A stretch of 64,000 nt of DNA from Desulfobacterales bacterium (GTDB lineage Bacteria; Desulfobacterota; Desulfobacteria; Desulfobacterales; JAHEIW01): contig JASJAN010000008.1 in NCBI GenBank assembly GCA_030066985.1, forward strand, positions 62,001-126,000, in the 5' to 3' direction. A program made the position numbers and the translations under genes. How positions within the stretch are numbered: position 1 is the first letter of the stretch; every line of letters starts with the position of its first letter. Below, piece after piece: positions 46,396 to 53,956 of this stretch. Under the pieces are notes generated by a model, which searched no databases, was not told the origin of the DNA, and saw only the letters and a list, made by a program, of their open reading frames with translations.

Positions 46396-47103
46396 ATGCC
46401 AAGCGGTTTGTTTGAAAAGGCGCGGTTTCGCACCGCAGGTGATCGTGGGTTGCTGGTTGAATACGGCGATGTCATTGATCCGATGGTCAACAATAAGGTC
46501 AGGTCCATGGCCATCGTAATGGATGCCGATCCGCCACAAGGGGTGATTGAGATCATCCCCACCTACCGCTCCCTGCTGATTATTTATGATCCGGTAGTGA
46601 CCCATCCCGATGCGCTTCAAAAAATGCTGGAAACATCTGAAGATCGGCTTGACGACATCCAGATAGCATCCCCACGCACTGTTGAAATTCCCGTCTGCTA
46701 CGGGGGAGAGTTCGGTCCTGACCTCGACACCGTCGCTGATGCCAACAGTTTAAAGGCAGCCAAGGTTATCGAGCTGCATTGCGAACCGGAATACTTGATC
46801 TATATGGTGGGCTTCACGCCCGGCTTTCCCTTTTTGGGGGGGCTTTCCGAAAAACTGTACACCCCCCGGTTGGAAACCCCGCGTACCCTGGTACCGGAAG
46901 GGTCGGTAGGGATTGCCAACAACCAGACCGGTATATATCCGGTTGCCAGTCCCGGCGGATGGCAGCTGATCGGCCGCACCCCGGTCAAATTATTTGCCCC
47001 CGAGCGCAAAAATCCATTTCTGTACCAGGCGGGAGACCGGATTAAATTCAAGCCCATCTCGGCTGAAGATTATGCCAAGCGGATCAAAGAGGAGGCAACA
47101 TGA
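46396..47103 (+). CDS. pxpB: 5-oxoprolinase subunit B (KipI/allophanate-hydrolase-1 family)
   Basis: A 235-residue member of the KipI family, related to one half of the carboxyltransferase domain of urea carboxylase. Motifs are GDRGLLVEYGD at the start, PVCYGGEFGPDL, and the conserved YMVGFTPGFPFLGGL (about 137-151), then TPRLETPRTLVPEGSVGIA. It overlaps pxpC by 4 bases. The PxpB/PxpC pair is obligate in known 5-oxoprolinases. Confidence 0.92.
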   Translation: MPSGLFEKARFRTAGDRGLLVEYGDVIDPMVNNKVRSMAIVMDADPPQGVIEIIPTYRSLLIIYDPVVTHPDALQKMLETSEDRLDDIQIASPRTVEIPVCYGGEFGPDLDTVADANSLKAAKVIELHCEPEYLIYMVGFTPGFPFLGGLSEKLYTPRLETPRTLVPEGSVGIANNQTGIYPVASPGGWQLIGRTPVKLFAPERKNPFLYQAGDRIKFKPISAEDYAKRIKEEAT

Positions 47104-48047
47104 AGGGGGTATTTTCCATACTGACGCCGGGTGGCTATACCAGCATTCAGGATCAAGGGCGTTTCGGCTATCAGCAAATGGGTATTCCCGTTTCCGGTGT
47201 TCTGGATGCGTTTGCCTTCCACTGCGCCAATCTGCTTGTGGGCAATCCGAAGAACAGCGCTGTAATGGAAATCACCGTCATGGGGCCCCGTCTTGAGATT
47301 ATGGCAGAAGCCGATCTGGCGGTGACCGGTGCTGACATTAAAATGACCTTAAACGATCAACCTTTGGAAACCTGGGCTTCATTTAGCGTGAAACCGGGCG
47401 ATGTGCTCGATATCCAACAGGTCAAAAGCGGCTGCCGCGCCTACCTGGCTGTTAACGGCGGCATCGACGTTCCCGAAGTGATGGGCAGCCGATCCACTTA
47501 TGTGGGGGCCCAGATCGGCGGTTATCATGGGCGGCTGCTAAAAGCCGGTGATGTGATTGATTGCGTACCGGGCAGACCCCTGGTCTCACAGCGGCAAATG
47601 CCCTCTGAAATGATCCCCGCATACCCGCCAGAGCTGACCATTCGAGCGATCCCCGGACCTCAGGACGATTTTTTCAAAGAAGGTCTTGACGTTCTATTTT
47701 CCTCGGATTTTATGGTCAGCACCAAGGCCGATCGTATGGGCTACCGGCTTCAGGGGCCGCAGGTGAAGATCCACGAAGGGATGCCCAAAAGCATTATCTC
47801 GGAGCCCACCATGCCGGGTGGGGTTCAGATTCCGGCTGATGAACAGCCGATCATTTTAATGGTGGAGCAAACCGTGGGCGGCTATACTAAGATTGTGACC
47901 GTTATCTCGGTGGATCTGCCCCGGGTGGCGCAATCCACTCCCGGAGATACCATCCGTTTTGAAAAAGTTTCATTAGAAACAGCGCATGCCCTCTATCAGG
48001 AGCAGCAAAAGAAACTGCAGGCATTGGAGGACCAGCTAACAGGCTAA
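47100..48047 (+). CDS. pxpC: 5-oxoprolinase subunit C (KipA/biotin-dependent carboxyltransferase family)
   Basis: A 315-residue KipA-family protein, the other half of the urea-carboxylase-like carboxyltransferase pair. It opens ILTPGGYTSIQDQGRFGYQQMG(IPVSG), then AYLAVNGGIDVPEVMGSRSTY and SEPTMPGGVQIPADEQPIILM. It ends the TRAP-pxp operon. Its annotation as biotin-dependent carboxyltransferase family and the nearby accB-accC make a carboxylating activity possible. Confidence 0.93.
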   Translation: MKGVFSILTPGGYTSIQDQGRFGYQQMGIPVSGVLDAFAFHCANLLVGNPKNSAVMEITVMGPRLEIMAEADLAVTGADIKMTLNDQPLETWASFSVKPGDVLDIQQVKSGCRAYLAVNGGIDVPEVMGSRSTYVGAQIGGYHGRLLKAGDVIDCVPGRPLVSQRQMPSEMIPAYPPELTIRAIPGPQDDFFKEGLDVLFSSDFMVSTKADRMGYRLQGPQVKIHEGMPKSIISEPTMPGGVQIPADEQPIILMVEQTVGGYTKIVTVISVDLPRVAQSTPGDTIRFEKVSLETAHALYQEQQKKLQALEDQLTG

Positions 48048-48167
48048 TAACAGCATCTATTAGGCCTTACATTAAGGATCTGATTGCACCAACCTTCAAT
48101 TGCTGGCAGTACGCAAAATGAATGATCGTTGGCGACGTTCGTGCACTGCCTGAATAAATTAGGGATC

Positions 48168-48268
48168 GTTGCAAAAGAACAGGGACCGGTGCGGTGCTGC
48201 TTACTGCTACAACGATCAAATTAACAGCCAATGCATTGTTATCGTGTCCTTATCTGTTCTTTTGCTAC
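48168..48268. repeat. Inverted repeat in the pxpC / M24 peptidase gap
   Basis: The 305-base gap 48048-48352 between convergent genes contains CGTTGCAAAAGAACAG (48168-48182 region) and its near-complement CTGTTCTTTTGCTACG (48254-48269), 15 of 16 pairing, around a centre with ACGATC words. No gene or clear terminator is seen in the rest of the gap. Confidence 0.5.
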
Positions 48269-48352
48269 GAGCCCTTATGTCCGAGTTTGCACGACTTTCG
48301 CCAGCGATTATTCATGCAGCGCTTCAATCGATAAAACTTCCCAACCCTGCAA

Positions 48353-49552
48353 TCAAACAATCACAACCTCATCCGGAAACCGTCCTAGCGGCACCAACCC
48401 GTCGTCTGTCACCTTATGGGTGTTTTCAACGCCCACCACGCCTTTTTCAGGGAAAATAAGCTTGGGCTCCAACGCCAGGGTCATACCTGCCTCAAGCGCA
48501 AGCTTTTGACCGGCTGCCAGAAAAGGGTACTCATCCAGCTCGACACCGACGCCATGCCCGACAAAGCGAATTCTTTCCTTGCCAACGCCCATAAAATACT
48601 CGTCGTAACCGCGGTTGCGCGTCCATTCCAGGGCCAGATCGTAAATATTGCCGCAGGTAACACCGGGCTTGGCTTCGGTTTTAATCACGTCCTGCAGCTC
48701 GATCATGGCGGCATGCGCTGCCATCAAATCATCCGGCAGTTCCCCGATGGAAAAAATGCGGGCATGGTCCGAGTAATAGCCGTTTAAAGCAAAGACGTAG
48801 TCCACCAGCACCGGTTCGTGCTGTCGGATGGGTCGAAAACTCGGGCCCTGGGCCACCGCCGGGCTGGTGCCGGCGCCGCCGGTGGGGGATGACAGGAAAC
48901 TGGGGACTGCAGCGGACGACCCGGCCATCAGGTGCCCGTAAAACATTTCAGCGCCCCACAATCGCATGCGCACAACGCCCTGATGGCCGCGTTTGCGGGC
49001 TTCGGCTTCAACCAGACCGGCCAGCTCAAGTTCGGTGATGCCCTCCCGCAACAGCCCGGGGACCTGCTCGGCCACCTCGTCCGACAGCCGGGCGGCCTGT
49101 TGAATCCGCTCGATTTCATATGGGGATTTGATTGCCCGCACCAGGCGGATCAAATGCGATATGTCGACCAGCTGATGGCCGGCAAACATTTTTTCGTAAT
49201 GACGGTAGAGGTTGACCGACAACACATCAAACTCCATGCCGATGGTGTGCGGCATCTGGACGTCATACTGTTGCAGGATATCCGGTATGGCTTTGGGAGA
49301 TGGCAGCGGCACAATGCGCGATAAAGAAGACTCGGCAATGGCGCGGTCAAAGTTTTTATAAACCATTAAGACCGGCTCGGCCTCAACCGGGATCAACAGG
49401 TGAGCTTCCTGGATGGTGCCGCTAAAATAAAACAGATCGGCGCGCTGCAGGAGTAGGGCAGCTTCGATGTGGTTTTCCGCAAGCTGCTTTTTTAAGTGCG
49501 CGATGCGCTGGTCAATTTCCGATTTGGGGGTATTGTTGCGGGTATCGTACAC
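48353..49552 (-). CDS. M24 family Xaa-Pro peptidase
   Basis: A 399-residue pita-bread metallopeptidase of the creatinase N plus M24 type, which removes or cleaves residues before proline. The N-terminal domain is about 1-150. Metal ligands follow: Asp in VDYVFALNG and YYSDHA, His in FVGHGVGVELDE, Glu in ALEPKLIFP, and Glu in VGVENTH. It starts at GTG with AAGGA upstream. It is directly downstream of the opp importer on the same strand, so it likely degrades imported Pro-containing peptides. Confidence 0.93.
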   Translation of the reverse strand: MYDTRNNTPKSEIDQRIAHLKKQLAENHIEAALLLQRADLFYFSGTIQEAHLLIPVEAEPVLMVYKNFDRAIAESSLSRIVPLPSPKAIPDILQQYDVQMPHTIGMEFDVLSVNLYRHYEKMFAGHQLVDISHLIRLVRAIKSPYEIERIQQAARLSDEVAEQVPGLLREGITELELAGLVEAEARKRGHQGVVRMRLWGAEMFYGHLMAGSSAAVPSFLSSPTGGAGTSPAVAQGPSFRPIRQHEPVLVDYVFALNGYYSDHARIFSIGELPDDLMAAHAAMIELQDVIKTEAKPGVTCGNIYDLALEWTRNRGYDEYFMGVGKERIRFVGHGVGVELDEYPFLAAGQKLALEAGMTLALEPKLIFPEKGVVGVENTHKVTDDGLVPLGRFPDEVVIV

Positions 49553-49591
49553 AGGGCAATTCCTTTTCTGATTTTGTCGTATTATCGCGCT

Positions 49592-50602
49592 TTATAAAAC
49601 CGGGTCCGTGCCGTTCCGGTCCACCTTCCAGCAGCGGACCCGATGGTTCGGGCCGACGGTGTCGAATTCAATCGCGTCGTTTTCGCAGCGCTCCTCTTTG
49701 AGCGGGCACCGATCCTGAAAACTACACCCCTCCGGCGGGTTTAGCGTCTGGCCGGCCTCATCTTCGGTTGCTTTCATTTCTGGGTCAATGTTGCGATCGG
49801 CATCCGGAATTGCGGACAGCAGCAAATGGGTATAGGGATGGAAAGGATGATCAAAAAGCGCATCGGCAGGTGCATACTCCATGATATGGCCCTTGTACAT
49901 CACTGCCACCTGGTCGCACAGATACCCGACCACATTCAGATCATGGGAGATGAACAAATAGCTCAACGCCAGCTGTGCCTGGAGATCTTTCAATAGGTTA
50001 ATAATCTGGGCCTGGATCGAGACATCCAGCGCAGAAACCGGCTCATCGCAAATGATCAAAGCGGGCTCCACACTTAGGGCGCGCGCAATACCAATGCGTT
50101 GACGCTGACCGCCACTGAATTCATGCGGGAAGCGATCGCTGTTGGCTGGTGACATGCCGACCATTTTCAATAATGTTTCCAGTCGTTGTTCTTGTTCGGC
50201 GCGGCTTTGAATACCGGCGATCTTGAGACCCTCGGCAATGGATTGCCCGACGGTCATGCGCGGATTCAAAGAGCCGTAAGGATCCTGAAAAATGATCTGT
50301 ATTTCCTTGCGCAGCGGTTTCATTTCTTTTTCATCCAGCTGGGTAATATCCTGCCCGTTGAAGAGGATTTGGCCCTCATCGGCTTCTAAAAGCTTTAGAA
50401 TCAGGCGGGCCACCGTGGTCTTGCCGCACCCGCTTTCACCTACCAACCCAAGGGTCTTACCCTTTTCAATCTGAAAACTAACACTTTCCACCGCCTTAAC
50501 CCAGCCGGTGATTTTTTGAAAAAATCCCCTGCGGATAGGAAAATATTTTCTAAGGTCTTGCACTTGCAAAATGGCGTTGTTCTGGGAACCGATTGCATTC
50601 AT
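49592..50602 (-). CDS. oppF: Oligopeptide ABC transporter ATPase OppF/DppF
   Basis: A 336-residue ATPase: Walker [10 protein letters not shown] (about 53-61), Q-loop, signature [15 protein letters not shown] (the FSGGQRQ here), Walker B LIICDEPVSALD, then H-switch SHDLNVV. The C-terminal oligopeptide-transporter region has the cysteine-containing segment GCSFQDRCPL. It powers uptake of peptides with oppD. It lies 13 bases downstream of oppD. Confidence 0.95.
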   Translation of the reverse strand: MNAIGSQNNAILQVQDLRKYFPIRRGFFQKITGWVKAVESVSFQIEKGKTLGLVGESGCGKTTVARLILKLLEADEGQILFNGQDITQLDEKEMKPLRKEIQIIFQDPYGSLNPRMTVGQSIAEGLKIAGIQSRAEQEQRLETLLKMVGMSPANSDRFPHEFSGGQRQRIGIARALSVEPALIICDEPVSALDVSIQAQIINLLKDLQAQLALSYLFISHDLNVVGYLCDQVAVMYKGHIMEYAPADALFDHPFHPYTHLLLSAIPDADRNIDPEMKATEDEAGQTLNPPEGCSFQDRCPLKEERCENDAIEFDTVGPNHRVRCWKVDRNGTDPVL

Positions 50603-50615
50603 TGGATCATCTCAT

Positions 50616-51599
50616 CTATTGACCAAAAAGAACCGGACAGCGGGCATGGTGTCCGTCTTCATATTCACACATGGTTGGATATTGTTCCCGGCAGGTCTGA
50701 ATGGCGTGCCGGCAGCGCGGATGAAACGGGCAGCCTGCAGGTTTGTAAGCCGGATTGGGAACTGTGCCGGGTATGCTATACAGCCGCTGGCCTCTCTTTT
50801 CGCGATTGGGAAGCGATGCTAGCAGCGCCTGGGTATAGGGATGTTTGGGCGTTTTTAAAACAGCATCTTTTTTTCCCTGCTCGGCGATCATACCGGCATA
50901 CATCACACAAATTCGATCGGCCACCTTTGAGACCACCCCCAGATCGTGGGTGATATATAAAACCGACATAGACCGCTCAGTTTGGATACGCTCCAGCAGG
51001 CGTAGAATCTGGTCCTGAACGGTGACATCCAGTGCGGTGGTGGGCTCATCGGCGATGACCAGTTCCGGATCACAGGCCAGTGCCATGGCAATCATTACGC
51101 GTTGGCGCTGGCCGCCACTCAGTTGATGCGGGTAGTCATTTAAGCGTTGGGCCGGATCGGCAATACCGACATCTTTTAAAAGTTGCGCACTGCGGTGGTT
51201 GACTTCGTCCTGGGGTGCCGTCTGGTGAACCTGGATGGCCTCGCCGATTTGATCACCAATGGTAAAGACCGGATTTAAGGATGTCAGGGGTTCCTGAAAA
51301 ACCATGGCGATTTGATTGCCGCGGATTGACTGCATTTCATTATCATTAAGATCCAGTAGATTTTGATCGCCAAATAAAATACGTCCACCGGCAATTTCCC
51401 CGGGTGGGATGGGAACCAGCCCCATGACGCTCAGCGCCGTGACAGTCTTGCCGCAACCAGACTCTCCGACCAAACAGACGGTTTCTTCGCCGTCGACATC
51501 AAAACTAACGCCGTCCACTGCCCGGGCGATTTCATCCTCGCTGTGAAAGTAAATTTTTAATTCTTCTACTGTAAGTAATTTATTTGTATTATTATTCAT
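50616..51599 (-). CDS. oppD: Oligopeptide ABC transporter ATPase OppD/DppD
   Basis: A 327-residue ATPase with Walker [14 protein letters not shown] (about 41-53), signature [15 protein letters not shown], Walker [13 protein letters not shown] and H-switch THDLGVV. The C-terminal peptide-transporter segment is [11 protein letters not shown]. It pairs with OppF. A 204-base gap containing a long hairpin separates it from oppC, unusual in an otherwise tight operon. Confidence 0.95.
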   Translation of the reverse strand: MNNNTNKLLTVEELKIYFHSEDEIARAVDGVSFDVDGEETVCLVGESGCGKTVTALSVMGLVPIPPGEIAGGRILFGDQNLLDLNDNEMQSIRGNQIAMVFQEPLTSLNPVFTIGDQIGEAIQVHQTAPQDEVNHRSAQLLKDVGIADPAQRLNDYPHQLSGGQRQRVMIAMALACDPELVIADEPTTALDVTVQDQILRLLERIQTERSMSVLYITHDLGVVSKVADRICVMYAGMIAEQGKKDAVLKTPKHPYTQALLASLPNREKRGQRLYSIPGTVPNPAYKPAGCPFHPRCRHAIQTCREQYPTMCEYEDGHHARCPVLFGQ

Positions 51600-51656
51600 A
51601 CGTGATTTCTATCGCCTGTTTGCAACTTGTTCGCAAATATGTGAAACAAAAAATAA

Positions 51657-51803
51657 CCTAAACTGTTTTCGAGGCTTTTAGATTTTGTTCGATAGCAAGG
51701 CGGAATGTGATTCAAAAACGGAGCGTACACGTTAGTACGCGAGCATTTTGAATCGCATTGCAACACAGCTATCGGGCAAAAGATGACAGCATTGAAAATA
51801 GTT
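51657..51803. repeat. Stop-codon-anchored nested hairpin, copy A (between oppC and oppD)
   Basis: One long imperfect hairpin fills the oppC-oppD gap. The inner stem is GCGTAC (51723-51728) with GTACGC (51735-51740) around ACGTTA. The middle stem is 51704-51717 with 51746-51759 (14 pairs, one G-T). Outer stems include TTTTGTTCGATAGC (51683-51696) with 51768-51781, and a further imperfect arm reaching the oppC stop (51804-51806). A 16-base core beginning GATTCAAAAAC (51709-51724) is identical in copy B (61426-61605). Confidence 0.8.
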
Positions 51804-52973
51804 TTAATGTCGGTCGCGAAGCTTGGGGTTGAGCACATCCCGCAACCCCTCTCCGAATAGGTTGAACGACAGCACCACAATCAATATGGCGATTCCGGGC
51901 ACAAATGTCAGCCAGGGGGCATCAAAAATAAACCCTTTGCCGCCGGACAAAATGTTTCCCCAGGTGGCATAGGGCGGCGGCACGCCGAAACCCAGGAAGC
52001 TCAGACCGGCTTCGGTCAAAATGGCGCTGGCGATGCCGATGGTCGCCGAAACCAGCACCGGTGCCACTGCATTGGGGATCATGTGACGAAAAATGATGCG
52101 AAAATTGCTCAACCCCAGCGCCCGCGCAGCAGCCACAAAGTCCTGTTCTCTTAATGACAGAAACTCGGCGCGCACAAACCGGGTGGCACCCATCCAGCTG
52201 GTTAATCCAATTACGACCATGATATTGTAGATGCTGGCCGGCAGCAGGGCCACAACCGTCAGGATCAGGAAAAAACTGGGAAAGCAAAGCATGATGTCGA
52301 CAAAACGCATTACCACCGTATCAATTGAAATGGTCTTAAAATACCACATGCGCTTACCGATGGATCTGTTTTTGGCTTTAACAGACTTTTTCATTCTCAG
52401 CGAAATCAAGATACAACCGCAGCCGCAGATCAAAACGGCAACGCCGGCCCATATGAGTTTGCCGATTATCAGCAATACACCAATGATCAGCAAAGTTGCA
52501 GTCAACAACTGTCCAATGCGAATATGGCGACTGCCGTAATAGCCGGCAATGCCGCCCAAAAATATGCCGATCAGCACCGAAATGCCGACGGCCACAAAAC
52601 CGACGGTCAAAGAGACCCAGGACCCCTGCATCATTCTGGCAAAGATATCGCGGCCCAGATCATCGGTGCCGAATATGTAAACACCCAGTTTGGGGACCTC
52701 CGTGGGTTGTAGCCGTTCTATATTGGGTCTGGCCAGCGGCGGGCGCAGTTTATCCTGTAAGCGCACCTGGGCAGGATCCAGAACCGGCTTGCTGCCGCGT
52801 GTTAATGCAAAGCCGGCGATGGCCAAAAAGAAAAAGAGAATGAAAAAAACCATGCCGGCAATCGCCAGTCTGTTTTGTTTGAAAAGGCGCCAGAACTCTT
52901 GCAGACGGGTGCGTTTGGGTGCCAGCGGTTCATCCAGCTGGATATCTTGGATGTCTGTATCTGTATGTTCCAT
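51804..52973 (-). CDS. oppC: Oligopeptide ABC transporter permease OppC
   Basis: A 389-residue inner-membrane permease. It has a normal OppC N-terminus and first helix, then FGTDDLGRDIFARMMQGS and the EAA loop (QDFVAAARALGLSNFRII, then HMIPNAVAPV). An insertion of about 68 residues (about 149-216) stands between the GYYG turn and the IDTVVMRFVDIML helix; it includes two extra hydrophobic segments and a basic stretch. It overlaps oppB by one base (TAATG). Confidence 0.93.
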   Translation of the reverse strand: MEHTDTDIQDIQLDEPLAPKRTRLQEFWRLFKQNRLAIAGMVFFILFFFLAIAGFALTRGSKPVLDPAQVRLQDKLRPPLARPNIERLQPTEVPKLGVYIFGTDDLGRDIFARMMQGSWVSLTVGFVAVGISVLIGIFLGGIAGYYGSRHIRIGQLLTATLLIIGVLLIIGKLIWAGVAVLICGCGCILISLRMKKSVKAKNRSIGKRMWYFKTISIDTVVMRFVDIMLCFPSFFLILTVVALLPASIYNIMVVIGLTSWMGATRFVRAEFLSLREQDFVAAARALGLSNFRIIFRHMIPNAVAPVLVSATIGIASAILTEAGLSFLGFGVPPPYATWGNILSGGKGFIFDAPWLTFVPGIAILIVVLSFNLFGEGLRDVLNPKLRDRH

Positions 52974-53932
52974 TACAACCGAATCCTGGGGTCTACCACC
53001 ATATAGAGCAAGTCTGAAATAAAGGTGCCAATCAGTACCAGCACCGCGGAGACAAAGTTAAGGGTTAAGATGATCGGATAATCGCGCGCTAAAATCGCTT
53101 CATAGGCCATGCGGCCCATACCGGGCCAGGCAAAAATGGATTCAATAATGACCGAGCCGCCGATCAGACCCGGCAGGATTAAGCCAAACATGGTCACAAA
53201 CGGCAGCAAGGCGTTGCGCAGGGCATGTTTGTAATGAACCTGATCGGGGGCCAGCCCTTTGGCTTTGGCGGTGCGGACATAATCCTGGCCTTCGACCTCG
53301 AGCATCTGACTGCGCACATAGCGCGATAGTACGGCGATACCGGCGGTGGCCCCCAGCAAAGAGGGCAGCAGCAGATGCCAGATGCGATCCATGATGCGAT
53401 TAAAGCCCGAGATCTCGCCCATGCCAAAGGTCTCCATACCGATGACCGGCACATGAAACTGGTTGACCACAAAAATAATTAGGATATAGGCGAAAAAAAA
53501 TCCGGGAATCGAAATCAGAAGATAAGAGAAAAAAGTCGAGCTGCGGTCATAAATGCCCCCTCTGAAGATAGCCGACCGGATGCCCACCGGAAATGAAATC
53601 GTCCAGGTCAGGATGGTGCCGACAATAAACAGCGGCAGGCTGTTGAGAAAGCGCTCCCATATCTTTTTAAAAACCGGCTGATTGTCTTTCCAGGAAATGG
53701 TTTTGCCGGTGAATAGATCGCGATAAAAATACAGATATTGGCGGTAGAGGGGCTTGTCCAGATGAAATTCGGCGCGAAAGCGCTCCACCATTTCGCGGGT
53801 GAATTTGGGATTCATGGGATCCACCTGGCTGGGCTCACCGGGGGCCAGGTGGATAATCAAAAACGAGACGATCGAAACAAAAAAGAGCGTCACAATTTTT
53901 TGGACGATACTGCGGCCGATAAAAGAGATCAT
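52973..53932 (-). CDS. oppB: Oligopeptide ABC transporter permease OppB
   Basis: A 319-residue inner-membrane permease with about six helices. The first helix is followed by the family's HLAPGEPS, and the EAA loop is GQDYVRTAKAKGLAPDQVHYKHALRNALLP. C-terminal segment LILPGLIGGSVIIESIFAWPGMG is typical. It follows oppA by 24 bases and is coupled to oppC. Confidence 0.95.
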   Translation of the reverse strand: MISFIGRSIVQKIVTLFFVSIVSFLIIHLAPGEPSQVDPMNPKFTREMVERFRAEFHLDKPLYRQYLYFYRDLFTGKTISWKDNQPVFKKIWERFLNSLPLFIVGTILTWTISFPVGIRSAIFRGGIYDRSSTFFSYLLISIPGFFFAYILIIFVVNQFHVPVIGMETFGMGEISGFNRIMDRIWHLLLPSLLGATAGIAVLSRYVRSQMLEVEGQDYVRTAKAKGLAPDQVHYKHALRNALLPFVTMFGLILPGLIGGSVIIESIFAWPGMGRMAYEAILARDYPIILTLNFVSAVLVLIGTFISDLLYMVVDPRIRL

Positions 53933-53956
53933 GTTTTTACCGTTGTTTAACCGTGA

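Noticed and set aside
48169-48509. Plus-strand frames at the pxpC/M24 peptidase junction
   Set aside because: They overlap the end of the M24 peptidase gene in antisense and the inverted repeat, with no ribosome site.
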